Positions 1 to 11,430 of a stretch of DNA of 64,000 bases are shown here, piece by piece. Under the pieces are notes generated by a model that saw nothing but the letters and a program-made list of their open reading frames with translations, ran no database searches and was not told where the DNA came from. The translations under genes and the position numbers were made by a program. Position 1 is the stretch's first letter; every line of letters begins with the position of its first letter. The DNA lies in the NCBI RefSeq assembly GCF_006715635.1, contig NZ_VFNP01000002.1:310001-374000 (forward strand). Direction: 5' to 3'. The DNA comes from Streptomyces sp. SLBN-118. GTDB taxonomy: Bacteria; Actinomycetota; Actinomycetes; Streptomycetales; Streptomycetaceae.

Positions 1-49
1 GCACTGTCAGGTGCCGTGTGCCGCGCCAGAGGAAAGAAAGGGAAAGACA

Positions 50-1141
50 ATGCACATGAGATTCTTGACGGTTCTCAGGGGGTGGGGCGCCCGAACGCTG
101 GGCGCCCTGGTGACACTTGTGCTCAGCGCCGGCATGGTCGCTCTCGTGCCGTCCACCGCACACGCGGCGGCGAACCGGGGCTTCGCCTACGTTTGGGCGA
201 ACCAGGCGTCCGCCCCGCTCAACACGCCCTACACGCCGTCCAGTCTCTACAGCAGGAATTCGACCGGTGGTGTGAACACGGTCGTCCGCACCGGTGTCGG
301 CCAGTACACGGTACGGCTGCCGAAGCTGGGCCTGCTCGGCGGCACCGTGCACGTCACGGCGTACGGAGCGACCTCCCACTCCTGCAACGTGGCCTACTGG
401 CTCCCGGTCGGTGACCGGCTCGACGTCCATGTACGGTGCTTCACCCCAAGCGGCTTCCGGGCCGACACAAGGTTCACCGCCAGTTTCGTGAACACCGCCT
501 ATCCGGGCGGCCGTTTCGGCTATGTGTGGGCGAACCAGCCCAGCTCGGGCGCGTACACACCCTCCCCCACCTACCAGTTCAACTCGGCCGGTGCCACCAA
601 CACCATCACCCGAAGCGGTGTGGGCCAGTACGCGGTACGACTTCCGGCGATCGGCTCCGCCACAGGGCATGTGCAGGTGACCGCGTACGGGGATGTGACA
701 GCGCGCTGCAAAGTCGTCAACTGGTACCCCTCGGGGACCGCTCAGTTCGTCAACGTCCGCTGCTTCACCCTCCCTGGTGCACTGCGTGACACCAGGTTCA
801 CGCTCACCTACACCCGCAACACCGGCCTCCTGCGCATCACGCCCGCGGCGTACGCCTGGGCAAACCAGCCGATCGCAGCCGCGTACTCGCCGGCCACGGC
901 GTACCAGTACAACTCCAGCGGCAGCACCAACCGCATCACGCGGCACGGTGTCGGCCTCTACCGATTCCACACCCCCAACATGCCTCTGGGGTACGGCAAC
1001 GTGCAGGTGACGGCCTACGGAGGCGACTCCAAGCACTGCAAGGTCGACTACTGGACGCCGAGCACCGGCATCCAGGTTCGGTGCTTCACTGCCGCTGGAG
1101 CGCCGACAGACACGTACTACGACGTGTCGTTCGTACGGTAA
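50..1141 (+). CDS. secreted protein with three ~110-residue repeats
   Basis: Unknown function. The first ~40 residues are a signal peptide: a basic N-terminus, a hydrophobic stretch (LGALVTLVLSAGMVALV) and an AHA-A type cleavage site near residue 38. The mature protein is three imperfect repeats beginning near residues 45, 154 and 266, each opening with a [FA]x-Y-x-WANQ motif and carrying a conserved pair of cysteines (SCN/RCK/HCK and VRCF), so each repeat probably has one disulfide. I chose the ATG at 50 because a purine-rich GGAAAG precedes it; the ATG at 56 is equally possible. No catalytic motif is visible, so a surface or binding role is a guess. Confidence 0.8.
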   Translation: MHMRFLTVLRGWGARTLGALVTLVLSAGMVALVPSTAHAAANRGFAYVWANQASAPLNTPYTPSSLYSRNSTGGVNTVVRTGVGQYTVRLPKLGLLGGTVHVTAYGATSHSCNVAYWLPVGDRLDVHVRCFTPSGFRADTRFTASFVNTAYPGGRFGYVWANQPSSGAYTPSPTYQFNSAGATNTITRSGVGQYAVRLPAIGSATGHVQVTAYGDVTARCKVVNWYPSGTAQFVNVRCFTLPGALRDTRFTLTYTRNTGLLRITPAAYAWANQPIAAAYSPATAYQYNSSGSTNRITRHGVGLYRFHTPNMPLGYGNVQVTAYGGDSKHCKVDYWTPSTGIQVRCFTAAGAPTDTYYDVSFVR

Positions 1142-1219
1142 GAGCAGCGCACACTGTGCCCCACGGGAGCCGCTGAGCGGCGGCACCCCGCCCGGTACGG
1201 GCTTGCCGTAACGGATCCG

Positions 1220-1731
1220 CGAGGTTGTCCAACCCTCCGGACCCCATCCGTGCAGGCCCGTACCGAGCTCCGGCAGTCCGGGGAAGCGATCACCAGGACC
1301 GGGCGCGTCCGGCGGGCATGTCATCGGCTCGACGGCGACCGCGCGGCGCCGCTCCCCCGGCGGCAGCGTGTCGCCCGTGCAGAGCTGCACGTAGTCGGCG
1401 CCATCACCGAGCCACACGTCCGTACCGAAGGCACCCGACGGGTGGGCCAGGCGGACCACCGCTCGCCCATCCTCGTCCCGGTCGAGGTCGTCGAAGGGGG
1501 AGTCCAGCCGACGTGATCCTACGGCGTGCGGTGCGCGCAGGTCGTACGCCGTCCCGGCGACCGGCTCGGCGGCCACTGGCAGGCCACGCTCGTCGGTGCG
1601 CAGCCACGTCCGCGCAGGGACGGTCAGCACCGCATCGTCGACGACCGCAGTGCCCGCCAGCTGGTCCCCTGAGGTCGCCCGGACGGCCCCTGCCGTGGCA
1701 CCGTCGGCGATGGCCCTCAGCCAGGCCTTAC
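1220..1731 (-). pseudogene. aldose 1-epimerase (mutarotase) C-terminal remnant
   Basis: One minus-strand frame reads as the C-terminal third of a galactose-mutarotase-like protein: RTWLRTDERGLPVAAEPV, then FDDLDRDEDGRAVVRL, TGDTLPPGERRR and VAVEPMTCPPDA, the last being a signature of the family. It has no start; upstream it runs into the neighbouring decayed gene. It also has no stop where the family normally ends, because the frame continues into the 3' end of the secreted-protein gene. An intact relative would be about 300 residues, so over half is gone. The assignment rests on motif recognition only. Confidence 0.7.
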
Positions 1732-1741
1732 GCCGTAAGGC
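1725..1741. repeat. 7-bp inverted repeat at junction of two decayed genes
   Basis: GCCTTAC and GTAAGGC arms are separated by GCC. The palindrome sits where the mutarotase remnant (minus strand) meets the decayed GH15 gene (plus strand). It could be a scar of the rearrangement that truncated both, or simply a small hairpin. Confidence 0.35.
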
Positions 1742-1859
1742 GTGCCGCCCCGCGAGCCGGGGGGACGAGGGCGAGCGGTCGCCACGCCTCGGCATGGCGA
1801 GGACCACCGGGGTGAGCGATGGTGGATCTCAGGAGCATCTCCCAGCCCCCGGAGTGGCC

Positions 1860-2599
1860 ATGGACCGCTACCCTCCCATCGCCGAGCACGGCCTGGTGGG
1901 CAACCTGCAGACCGCTGCCCTCGTCTCGTCGCAGGGGGTGGTCGACTGGTTCGCCGACGCGTGGGACCGGCCGGACGAGGGCATCTGGGAAACCGACGGG
2001 GGCAGGAAGGACTTCACCTACAGCCGGGGCATGTCCTGGGCGGCCTTCGACCAGGGGCTGCAACCGGCGGACCGCTTCCGCAGGCCCGCCGATCTGGAGA
2101 AGTGGCGCACCGCGAGGGACGCGGTCTTCGAGCACGTCATGAACGCGGCTGGAGCGAGCGGGAGCGTGCCTTCGTCCAGCACTAAGACGGCGACGTCCTC
2201 GACGCCTCCCTCCTGGTCATGCCCAGGGTCAAGTTCCTCGCCCCCAAGGACCCCGTCTGGTCTGTCCACTCTCGACGCGATGGACCGCAAGCTCGTCTCC
2301 GACAGTCTCGTCCACTCTGCGACCCGTCGGCATCACCGGACGGCCTGCGCGGTTCAGAGAGCACCTTCAGTCTGTGCACCTTCCTCTACGTGGACGCTCT
2401 GGCCCGAGCAGGACGGCTGCCCATGGCCCGGTACACCTTCGAGAAGATGCAGACCTACGCCAACCACGTCGGCCTCTTCACCGAAGAGGTGCGTCCGAGC
2501 GGGGAGCAACTGGGCAACTTCCCCCAGGCGTTCACCCAACTCTCGCTGATCATGGCTGCCGTCACACTGGACGATGCGCTCGACCGGGAAGGAGGGTAA
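1860..2599 (+). pseudogene. glycoside hydrolase family 15 (glucoamylase/trehalase-like), broken
   Basis: The start MDRYPPIAEHGLVGNLQTAA and VVDWF match the N-terminus of actinobacterial GH15 enzymes. The next residues (WDRPDEGIWET, DFTYSRGMSWAAFD) belong near the C-terminal third of that family, so roughly 350-400 residues are deleted in frame. Downstream the homology hops between frames: GWSERERAFVQH, a TAA stop, STLDAMDRKLVSDSLV, then DPSASPDGLRGSE and FSLCTFLYVDALARAGRL to the end. That is at least three frameshifts plus one nonsense codon, so this is a true pseudogene and not one sequencing slip. It ends 7 bp before the next start. Confidence 0.85.
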
Positions 2600-2606
2600 G
2601 CGCGGC

Positions 2607-3548
2607 ATGACCACCCCGGCGGCTGAATCGCCGCGGCTGAGCGCCCGCGACTTCGCCGCACTCTACGCGCGCGTCCGCCGGGAGACCGGCGCCGGCGGTG
2701 TCTCGCGCGGTGCCCTGGACGACATCACGCCGCGTCATGTGGTGGCGGCCGCAGCCGAGGTGCGGTCGGGCCGCACGGTGACGATGGCGGCGCAGGTCGA
2801 GACGGAGCAGGGACCCGACAATCCTGAACCGTCGGGGCACGTCATGACGGGCGCCGTACGGGGCGGGATTGAATCGAGCGGGCTCCAGTTCGCCAGGGAC
2901 CGCTTCACGATGAACGTTCACGGCGACGCCGACAGCCATCTCGACGCCCTGTGTCACGTGATCTACGACGGCACGCTGCACGGCGGCGTGGACGCGAGCA
3001 GCGTCACGCAGGCCGGGGCCACGGCCCTGTCAGTCGACGCGGCCCGCGACGGGATCGTCGGACGCGGCGTGCTGCTGGACATTCCCCGGCTGCGCGGCGT
3101 GCCGTGGCTCGAACCAGGCGATCACGTGACTCTCGACGACCTCACCGCGGCCGAGAATGCGCAGCGCGTCCGGGTGTCCGACGGCGATCTTCTCTTCGTC
3201 CGGGTCGGGCACCGCCGCCGCCGCAACGAGTTCGGAGCATGGCACGCGGCTGACATGCGCGCAGGGCTCCATCCCTCCGCGATGGAGTTTCTGGCGGACC
3301 GGCGGGTCGCGGTGCTCGGCGGCGATGGGAACAACGACACTGCCCCCAGCTCCACGGAGGGCGTCGACTTCCCCGTCCATGTGCTGGCCGTCCACGCCAT
3401 GGGCCTCCACCTGCTGGACTACCTGCAGTTCGAAGACCTTGTGGCAGTCTGCGAGGCGGTAGGGCGGTGGTCTTTCCTGTGCGTCATCGCCCCGCTGAGG
3501 CTGCCGGACGCCACCGGCTCACCGGTCAACCCGATCGCTGTGTTCTGA
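2607..3548 (+). CDS. cyclase-family (kynurenine formamidase-like) metal hydrolase
   Basis: 313 residues of the putative cyclase family (PF04199), which hydrolyses amide, lactone or formyl bonds with a divalent metal. The family metal motif is visible as H111-x-D113-x-x-x-H117 (SHLDALCH) with H105 upstream, although the usual HxGTH part is altered to HGDADSH. Other conserved pieces are VDxARDGIVGRGVLLDIPRLRG, a GD-x-x-FVR strand and, near the C-terminus, FPVHVLAVHAMGLHLLDYLQFEDL. The start is set by GGAAGGAGGG about 10 bases before ATG. The gene stands alone; its substrate cannot be told from sequence. Confidence 0.85.
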   Translation: MTTPAAESPRLSARDFAALYARVRRETGAGGVSRGALDDITPRHVVAAAAEVRSGRTVTMAAQVETEQGPDNPEPSGHVMTGAVRGGIESSGLQFARDRFTMNVHGDADSHLDALCHVIYDGTLHGGVDASSVTQAGATALSVDAARDGIVGRGVLLDIPRLRGVPWLEPGDHVTLDDLTAAENAQRVRVSDGDLLFVRVGHRRRRNEFGAWHAADMRAGLHPSAMEFLADRRVAVLGGDGNNDTAPSSTEGVDFPVHVLAVHAMGLHLLDYLQFEDLVAVCEAVGRWSFLCVIAPLRLPDATGSPVNPIAVF

Positions 3549-3645
3549 ATATCGCGTAGCGGCGGTGGCCCCGTCGGCGGTCGCCGCCGTTCGCGGCGTG
3601 GCGACCGGTCCGCCAGGGGCTTGTCCGTCCACAGAGGACGACAAA

Positions 3646-3671
3646 GGCAAGGAGACTACCGACTCCTTGCC
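3646..3671. terminator. 9-bp stem-loop after the cyclase gene
   Basis: GGCAAGGAG and CTCCTTGCC form a 9-bp stem with an 8-base loop about 100 bp past the stop at 3548. There is no U-tract, which is usual in Streptomyces. It would insulate the RAE-controlled promoter region that follows. Confidence 0.5.
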
Positions 3672-3686
3672 ACTCTCAACGTATAG

Positions 3687-5285
<1,599 letters not shown>

Positions 5286-5326
5286 GCGCGCAGTCGTGAC
5301 CCCGTCCCGTTCACCGGGCGTGCGCT

Positions 5327-5779
5327 TCAGCTCACTGCCTGCTTTACGAGCGCACCAATCCGCGCCTCCAACTCGGCTGTCACCTCCGTCAGGGCGAAAG
5401 AGGTGGCCCACATCGTCCCCTCGTCCAGCTTTGCCTGGTCACTGAACCCCAGCGTCGCGTAGCGCGCCTTGAACTTCTCCGCGCTCTGGAAGAAGCAGAC
5501 GACCTTGCCGTCCAATGCGTAGGCGGGCATCCCGTACCAGAGCTTAGGCTCGAGGACCGGAGCGCTGGCCGTGACCACGGCGTGGACGCGCTCGGCCATG
5601 ATCCGGTCCGAGTCCTGCATCTCGGCGATCTTCGCCAGCACGTCCCGCAGCGCCTCCGCCGCCTTGTCCGCGCGCGAGCTGCGGCGCGATGCCTTCTTCA
5701 GCTCTTGGGCGTGGTCCTTCATCGCTGCCCGCTCCTCGGCCGTGAATCCCTCGTACCCTTTGCTACCGGTGTTGCTCAT
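5327..5779 (-). CDS. DUF1801 (YdhG-like) small cytosolic protein
   Basis: 150 residues. The C-terminal two thirds carry the DUF1801 fold signature: [54 protein letters not shown] and a closing ALTELTAE-type helix. The N-terminal ~60 residues are charged and probably helical. The start is set by AGGGGGAG 8 bases before the ATG at 5779. Members resemble YdhG/iron-chaperone-like proteins, but their biochemical role is not established. Transcribed convergently with the rifampicin monooxygenase. Confidence 0.85.
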   Translation of the reverse strand: MSNTGSKGYEGFTAEERAAMKDHAQELKKASRRSSRADKAAEALRDVLAKIAEMQDSDRIMAERVHAVVTASAPVLEPKLWYGMPAYALDGKVVCFFQSAEKFKARYATLGFSDQAKLDEGTMWATSFALTEVTAELEARIGALVKQAVS

Positions 5780-6022
5780 GGCAGATCTCCCCCTTGAGGA
5801 TCTTGATGTGCAGAACGTGAGAGGGACCTTATCCAGGCCCACTGACAACGGGCTCGGCTCAGCGGTGACCAGCACATACGGCGGGCGCAGCCCTGGCCCG
5901 TCACCGATCGCGCCGCGCGTCGAGCCCATAATCCGAATGTAGAGTCTGTCGGCCGGTCGGGCAGCTCACCGGACGGGTCTGGCGTGGGCTCGGGTCGGAC
6001 GGACGAAGCTGGGAGGACCGCC

Positions 6023-6547
6023 GTGCGAGCAGCGTCTCGGGTGCCGCCGGTGGTGGTTGTCATGGGTGTGTCCGGTTCGGGGAAGTCCACGGTGGGGCGG
6101 CTGCTCGCGGACCGGCTAGCGGTGCCTTTCGTGGAGGCCGACGAGTTCCACTCGGCGGCGAACCGCGCCAAGATGGCCGCCGGCCGACCGCTCGACGACG
6201 AGGACCGCAGGCCGTGGCTCCTGTCCCTCGCCGACTGGATCCAGGAGGCGACGGGCTCCGGCCGGGGCGGGGTGATGGCCTGCTCGGCTCTCAAGTACGA
6301 ATACCGGGACCTGTTCCGCCGGGCGGGCGCAGGCGTCCTGTTCGTGCACCTTGCGCTCAACCGGGCCTCCGCCGAACGAAGGATCGCCGGACGCGGAGGC
6401 CACTTCATGCCGGCCCGGCTGGCCGACTCCCAGTACGACACCCTCGAACCACTGCGGCCCGACGAGCCCGGAGTGACTCTCGACGCGGCGGCCGACCCGC
6501 AGACCATCGTCGACCAGGCATCGAGCGCCGTACGGGCGATCGGGTGA
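6023..6547 (+). CDS. gntK: gluconokinase
   Basis: 174 residues; phosphorylates D-gluconate to 6-phosphogluconate, feeding the pentose phosphate pathway. The Walker A motif GVSGSGKST lies at residues 15-23, followed by the gluconokinase substrate signature ADEFHSAANRAKMAAGRPLDDEDRRPWL, CSALKYEYRDLFR and HFMPARLADSQYDTLEPL. The start is the GTG at 6023 with GGGAGG six bases upstream; a longer reading from 5984 lacks a ribosome site. No gluconate permease or dehydrogenase lies beside it, so it is an isolated copy. Confidence 0.93.
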   Translation: MRAASRVPPVVVVMGVSGSGKSTVGRLLADRLAVPFVEADEFHSAANRAKMAAGRPLDDEDRRPWLLSLADWIQEATGSGRGGVMACSALKYEYRDLFRRAGAGVLFVHLALNRASAERRIAGRGGHFMPARLADSQYDTLEPLRPDEPGVTLDAAADPQTIVDQASSAVRAIG

Positions 6548-6715
6548 ACGGGGACTGGTTCAGAGCCCATCCGGTCGCCGCCACCAAAACGGCCCGATAG
6601 CTTCGGATTCGGCACTGATGTCCCTGCGCATGCAGGTGCAAGCGAAACGCACACCTGGCCTGACGGGCGAGCGCTACGGCGAGGGCAGCCAACGACTCCT
6701 AGAACGGGACCCCGC

Positions 6716-8296
6716 GTGGCCGACGAGCAGCACTACGACGTCATCATCATCGGTACGGGCGCGGGCGGCGGCACACTCGCCCACCGGCTGGCCCCCACCG
6801 GCAAGCGAATCCTGATCCTGGAGCGCGGCGACTACCTGCCCCGCGAGCGGGACAACTGGGACTCCATCGCCGTCTTCGTCAAGGGGAAATACCGCGCACG
6901 CGAGTTCTGGTACGACAAGCACGGCAATGAGTTCCCCCCGGAGGTCAACTACTGCGTCGGGGGCAACACCAAGTTCTACGGCGCGGCGCTCTTCCGGCTC
7001 CGGCCCGAGGACTTCGGCGAACTGCGCCACCACGACGGCATCTCTCCGGCCTGGCCGATTCGCTATGAGGACCTGGAACCGTACTACACGCAGGCGGAGC
7101 AGCTCTACCTCGTACACGGGCGCCACGGCGAGGACCCGACCGAAGGCCCGGCCAGCGGCGAATATCCGCACCCCCCGGTTGAGCACGAGCCGCGTATCCA
7201 GCAGCTCAGCGACGACCTGGAAAAGAAGGGGCTCCACCCCTTCCACCTGCCCATCGGCGTGAACCTCGCGCAGGACGAGAACGGCAGAGCAACACACGAC
7301 AGTGTCTGCATCCGCTGCGACCGCGTGGACGGCTTCCCGTGCCTGATCGGCGCCAAGTCCGACGCCCAGGTGATCTGCGTCGACCCTGCGCTGGAGCACG
7401 ACAACGTCACGATGGTGACGGGCGCCAATGTCAGGCGCCTGGAGACCGACCCGACCGGACGCACCGTCACCAGAGTCGTTGCCGAGCTCGAGGACGCATC
7501 GACGCAGGGATTCAGCGCCGACATCGTGGTGGTCGCCTGCGGCGCCGTCAACTCCGCTTCCCTGCTCCTCCGTTCAGCGAACGACAAACACCCGAACGGC
7601 CTGGCCAACAGCTCGGATGTGGTGGGACGCCACTACATGCGGCACAACAACCTGGCGCTGATGGCGGTGTCGAAGGAACCGAACCCCACCAAGTTCCAGA
7701 AGACACTGGCACTGCACGACTGGTATCTCGGGTCGGACGACTGGGATTTCCCGCTCGGCGGCATCCAGATGCTGGGCAAGTCGGACGCCGATCAGATCCA
7801 CGGCGAGGCACCGCGCTGGGCCGGCGCGGTGACCCCGAACATGCCGTTCGAGATGATCGCGCACCATGCCGTCGACTTCTGGCTCTGCGGGGAGGACCTC
7901 CCGCTGCCCGAGAGCCGCGTCACCCTCTTCAAGAACGGCGACATCCACCTGGCCCTCGACGAGAAGAACAACATCGCGGGGCTCAAGCGCCTCCAGCACA
8001 AGCTCCAGGGGATGCTCGGTCACCTGGGCATGCACGAGCACCACCTGCTGTCGCACAGCATCTACCTTCACAAGGGCATGCCCATCGGCGCCACCGCCCA
8101 CCAGGCCGGCACCGTCCGGTTCGGCACCGACCCTCGCAGCTCGGTCCTGGATGTCGACTGCAAGGCCCACGACCTCGACAACCTATACGTCGTGGACACG
8201 AGCTTCTTCCCCAGCATCGGCGCAGTGAACCCGTCGCTGACCGCGATGGCCAACGCCCTGCGAGTCGGCGACCGTCTCATCGAGCGGATGCGCTGA
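6716..8296 (+). CDS. GMC-family FAD oxidoreductase
   Basis: 526 residues with the GMC (glucose-methanol-choline) plan. The N-terminal dinucleotide motif is IIIGTGAGGGTLAHRL (glycines from residue 13), followed by VNYCVGGNTKFYGAALFRL, a central substrate domain, and the C-terminal FAD/active-site block VVDTSFFPSIGAVNPSLTAMANALRVGDRL. His residues before it (YLHKGMPIGATAHQAGTVRFG) sit where the catalytic base is expected. There is no twin-arginine or other signal, so it should act in the cytosol. GTG start at 6716 without a strong ribosome site. The substrate (sugar, alcohol or sterol) is not predictable. Confidence 0.88.
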   Translation: MADEQHYDVIIIGTGAGGGTLAHRLAPTGKRILILERGDYLPRERDNWDSIAVFVKGKYRAREFWYDKHGNEFPPEVNYCVGGNTKFYGAALFRLRPEDFGELRHHDGISPAWPIRYEDLEPYYTQAEQLYLVHGRHGEDPTEGPASGEYPHPPVEHEPRIQQLSDDLEKKGLHPFHLPIGVNLAQDENGRATHDSVCIRCDRVDGFPCLIGAKSDAQVICVDPALEHDNVTMVTGANVRRLETDPTGRTVTRVVAELEDASTQGFSADIVVVACGAVNSASLLLRSANDKHPNGLANSSDVVGRHYMRHNNLALMAVSKEPNPTKFQKTLALHDWYLGSDDWDFPLGGIQMLGKSDADQIHGEAPRWAGAVTPNMPFEMIAHHAVDFWLCGEDLPLPESRVTLFKNGDIHLALDEKNNIAGLKRLQHKLQGMLGHLGMHEHHLLSHSIYLHKGMPIGATAHQAGTVRFGTDPRSSVLDVDCKAHDLDNLYVVDTSFFPSIGAVNPSLTAMANALRVGDRLIERMR

Positions 8297-8334
8297 CAGC
8301 CGTAGCGCGTCGTCAACGGAACCGCCGGGCTCCA

Positions 8335-8635
8335 CTACAGCTGGTCGCCGGGCGCTCTGGCCGCCAGCGTGTCCGCGTCGGTCAGCGGCTCCAACTCACC
8401 CCGTGTGTCGAGCCGGTAGAGCAGCACCAGAGCCGGCCCGACCAGCACGACCGCGATGCCCGTGACGATCGCCAGCCAACGCAGAGTATGAGAGGCGCCG
8501 GCAGCCCTCGGCCACCATCAGTGAGGTGGGCAGAGGGACCAGCAGGATGTGCGAGGCCAGGGTGAAGGCCATCAGCTCACGAGCCGACAGGAGTTGGGGC
8601 GGGGTGTTCGCCAGGATGGCCGCTGTACTGAGCAT
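8335..8635 (-). pseudogene. cytochrome bd oxidase remnant: cydA N-terminus joined to cydB C-terminus
   Basis: From an ATG at 8635 the reading is MLSTAAILANTPPQLLSARELMAFTLASHILLVPL, the start of an actinobacterial cytochrome bd subunit I. After about 45 codons the frame is lost. In the next frame TLRWLAIVTGIAVVLVGPALVLLYRLDTRGEL runs to a TAG at 8335-8337 and looks like the last transmembrane helix and tail of subunit II. About 2 kb of coding sequence between them is missing. This seems to be the end of the minus-strand respiratory operon with the NADH dehydrogenase and SDR genes. Confidence 0.7.
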
Positions 8636-8726
8636 GTGTGCCTCGAGTCTGCCCCGCGGGCGCGGGGGTGAGGAACGACAGGGTGCGAAGGGGCGTCGGC
8701 CGGAAGGTGCCGGCAGGGTGCCGTGG

Positions 8727-10085
8727 TCAGGGTGGCGGTGGGGATGCCTGCGGCCCCGGCGCCCGGCCGACCGGCGCGTCGGCGTCGGCATGGCCACCGG
8801 CGTCGGACGAGGTGAAGGCGCGCTCACGCCGCGAGCTGGTGGCGAAGGCGACGGACCAGCTGAGCACCGCACCCAGCCTGCTGCGGTATCCAGTCAGGAA
8901 GGCAAGGTGAATGAAAAGCCGGGCGAACCAGCCGATCGCGCCCGACAGGTGCAGCGGTCCCGCCTTGAGGACTGCCCGGCCACGCGAGATGTAGGCGGCA
9001 CTGCCGAGGTCCCAGTACTTGAAGGGCTTCGGCTGCTTCGTCCTGCCCTCCACCGCGTGGCGCACGGCCCGGCCTGCGTATGCGCCCGACTGCATGGCGA
9101 CCTCGGCCAGGCCCGGCAGCCGGTCCAGGCTCATCGCATCGCCCGTGACGCGGATCTCCGGATGGCCGGGGACGGTGAGGTCGGGTTCGACGGCAATGCG
9201 TCCGGCCCGGTCCTGCGTGGCGCCGGTTGCCCGGGCCAGCGCGGCGGCGATGGGCGGCGCCTCGACCCCGGCTGTCCACAGGACGGTGCGTGCCTCGAAC
9301 CGCGTCGTTGCGCCGTCACGGCCCTTCACCGTCAAGCCGCGCGCGTCGACGTCGGTGACCGTCGTGCCCAGGTGGAGCTCCACACCGAGGCTGTGCAGGG
9401 TTCGGGCCGCGCGGCGGGCCAACGGAGGTCCGAACGCTCCCAGCACCTCGTCGGCCCCTTCGAAGAGCAGCACCCGGGCCTGGGCGGAGTCGATCGTCTG
9501 GAACTCCCGGTCGAGCGTATGGCCGGCGATCTCCCTGATCTGGCCTGCTAGTTCGACACCGGTCGGCCCGCCACCGACGAGCGCAAAGGTGAGCCACTGC
9601 TGCCGCTCCCGGGCGTCCGTGGCCGATTCGGCCATCTCGAACGCCTGGTAGATCCGTCGCCGGATGTCCAGCGCGTCGTTCAGGGTCTTCATGCCGGGGG
9701 GCGTACGCGGCGAACTCGTCGTGCCCGAAGTAGGACTGCCGCATGCCGACTCCGACAATCAGATCGTCGTACGGCGGCTCGACAGCTGCGCCGTCGGGCC
9801 GCCGGGCCTGGACCAGCCGGGCTTCGACATCCACGTCGGTGGCCTCGGCGAGCAGACAGGTCACGTTGTGGTGGCGTCGCAGAACCGCGCGGAGCGGTTG
9901 GGCGATCTGACCCTCGGACAGGATTCCGGAGGCGCACTGGTAGAGCAGCGGTTGGAAGAGGGGTGGGCACAGCGGTCGACCACGGTCACCGCGACCGGTG
10001 ACCGCCGCAGCGCGCGAGCGGCGAACAACCCGGCGAACCCTCCGCCGAGGACAACCACCCGGCGGGGCGTCACATGGTCGTGCAC
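8727..10085 (-). pseudogene. type II NADH dehydrogenase (Ndh), two frameshifts
   Basis: About 450 codons of an FAD/NAD(P)H quinone oxidoreductase. The GTG start at 10085 gives RRVVVLGGGFAGLFAARALRR (FAD motif). Near 9965 one base is missing in a C run, and the homology moves to the next frame (NVTCLLAEATDVDVEARLV, YDDLIVGVGMRQSYFGHDEFAAYAP). Near 9703 one base is extra, and the original frame resumes with GMKTLNDALDIRRRIYQAFE, FALVGGGPTGVELAGQ (NADH motif), VTGDAM and the C-terminal KYWDLGSAAYISRG. Both shifts lie in C/G runs, so sequencing error is possible; as given the gene cannot make full-length protein. Confidence 0.8.
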
Positions 10086-10091
10086 AGGGGA

Positions 10092-10931
10092 TCAGCCTCC
10101 GGTGGCGAAGCCGGGGAAGAGCGTCATCCCACCGTCGACGTAGAGCGTGGTGCCGACGACGTAGTCGAGCAGGTCCGAGGACACGGCGACGACGGCGTTG
10201 GCGATGTCGTCCGGGTCACCCACACGGCGGTACGGGATCAGCTGCAGGAGGTCGGCCTCGGCCTCGGGGGTCGACCACGCGTCGCGATTGATCGGCGTGC
10301 GGATCGCGCCGGGTGCAACCGCGTTGACCCTGATCCGATGGGGGGCCAGCTCTTGGGCGAGGGTCTGCATCAGCATGCCCACACCGCCCTTGGAGGAGGC
10401 GTAGTTCACGTGCCCCGCCCACGGGATGATCTGGTGGACCGAGCTCATGCAGATGATCTTCCCGGCCGACCGGGACACCTCTTCCACCACGCCGCGCCGC
10501 ATGAACTCCTTGGCGGCCTCCCGAGCACAGAGGAACTGTCCGGTCAGGTTGACGTCGATGACCTTCTGCCATTGAGCGAGCGTCATGTCCGCCAGGGCCG
10601 AGTCCCGCTGGAGGCCGGCGTTGGCCACCAGGATGTCGATGGTTCCGAACTCCTCGACCATCCGGGCGACCATGGCGACCACCTGGTCCTCATTGGACAC
10701 GTCGGCCTCGTGGGCGTACGCCCGGACCCCGAAGTCCTTGATCTGCGCCACGACCTTCTCGGCCTCGTCCGCGCCGACGACGTAGTTCACCACCACGTCC
10801 GCTCCGGCTCGGCCCAGGGCAACGGCAGTCGCCAGGCCGATGCCCGAGTTGGCGCCGGTCACCAGCGCCTTCTGGCCTCTGAGCAGATGCGCGGATGTGG
10901 TTCCGCGGCTCTCGTCGACTCCAGTTGCCAC
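10092..10931 (-). CDS. short-chain dehydrogenase/reductase (glucose 1-dehydrogenase-like)
   Basis: 279 residues of the classical SDR family: cofactor motif TGANSGIG near residue 23, NAG (VANAG), catalytic Ser in CMSSVHQ, and the YxxxK pair in YASSKGG, followed by [16 protein letters not shown]. The C-terminal [17 protein letters not shown] matches glucose 1-dehydrogenase-like members, usually NAD(P)-linked. The GTG start at 10931 has GGAGGAG just upstream; a longer open frame to 11177 lacks one. Its stop is 6 bp before the ndh start, so it heads the SDR-ndh-cyd transcription unit. Confidence 0.88.
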   Translation of the reverse strand: MATGVDESRGTTSAHLLRGQKALVTGANSGIGLATAVALGRAGADVVVNYVVGADEAEKVVAQIKDFGVRAYAHEADVSNEDQVVAMVARMVEEFGTIDILVANAGLQRDSALADMTLAQWQKVIDVNLTGQFLCAREAAKEFMRRGVVEEVSRSAGKIICMSSVHQIIPWAGHVNYASSKGGVGMLMQTLAQELAPHRIRVNAVAPGAIRTPINRDAWSTPEAEADLLQLIPYRRVGDPDDIANAVVAVSSDLLDYVVGTTLYVDGGMTLFPGFATGG

Positions 10932-11430
10932 GATCTCTCCTCCGGCGTTTTCGAACGGCCCGCCCGCCCACGTGAAAACGCCGCCGGGCGATGCATGAGG
11001 GGGAGGTTGGTCCTCGGACTGCCCGGACGGGCCCACAGGAGCAGTCGCCAGCCAGCGCACAGACGAAAGCACCCTGCGTGATGAGCAGGACGGACCGGCG
11101 CGCCACGCAGACGTATTTCGGCTTGGCATGTCACACGGTCGGGCTACGGGCCCCGAGCGTCTGTACCGGAAGAACATTCCGGCGGCGATCAGCCTCAGCC
11201 GGGTTCAGCCGATCCGCGCAAGGACACCGCGGGAGTGGCACGAGCTTGCACGAGCCGATGGTGGGTGGGACCTCAGGTGACCTGGCTCAGTGTCGTATGC
11301 AAGATCGCGGACGCCACAGCTGGTCGGCCCAGTGTCTACCCCACGGCTCGCCGGACCGGGCGGTCCGTCCTAGCGTCGGGTACAGGAGCCGGTGGCTCCA
11401 TCGGCTTGGCGATCGGTACGAGGAGTACTC

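Noticed and set aside
1225..1815. Plus-strand open frame of 196 codons, Arg/Pro-rich
   Set aside because: Composition is typical of a shadow frame; the minus strand carries the mutarotase remnant.
8526..9551. Plus-strand open frame of 341 codons
   Set aside because: It is antisense to the ndh pseudogene, whose FAD and NADH motifs are unmistakable on the other strand.
10074..11081. Plus-strand open frame of 335 codons
   Set aside because: Antisense to the SDR gene, which has the full TGxxxGIG, Ser and YxxxK motifs.
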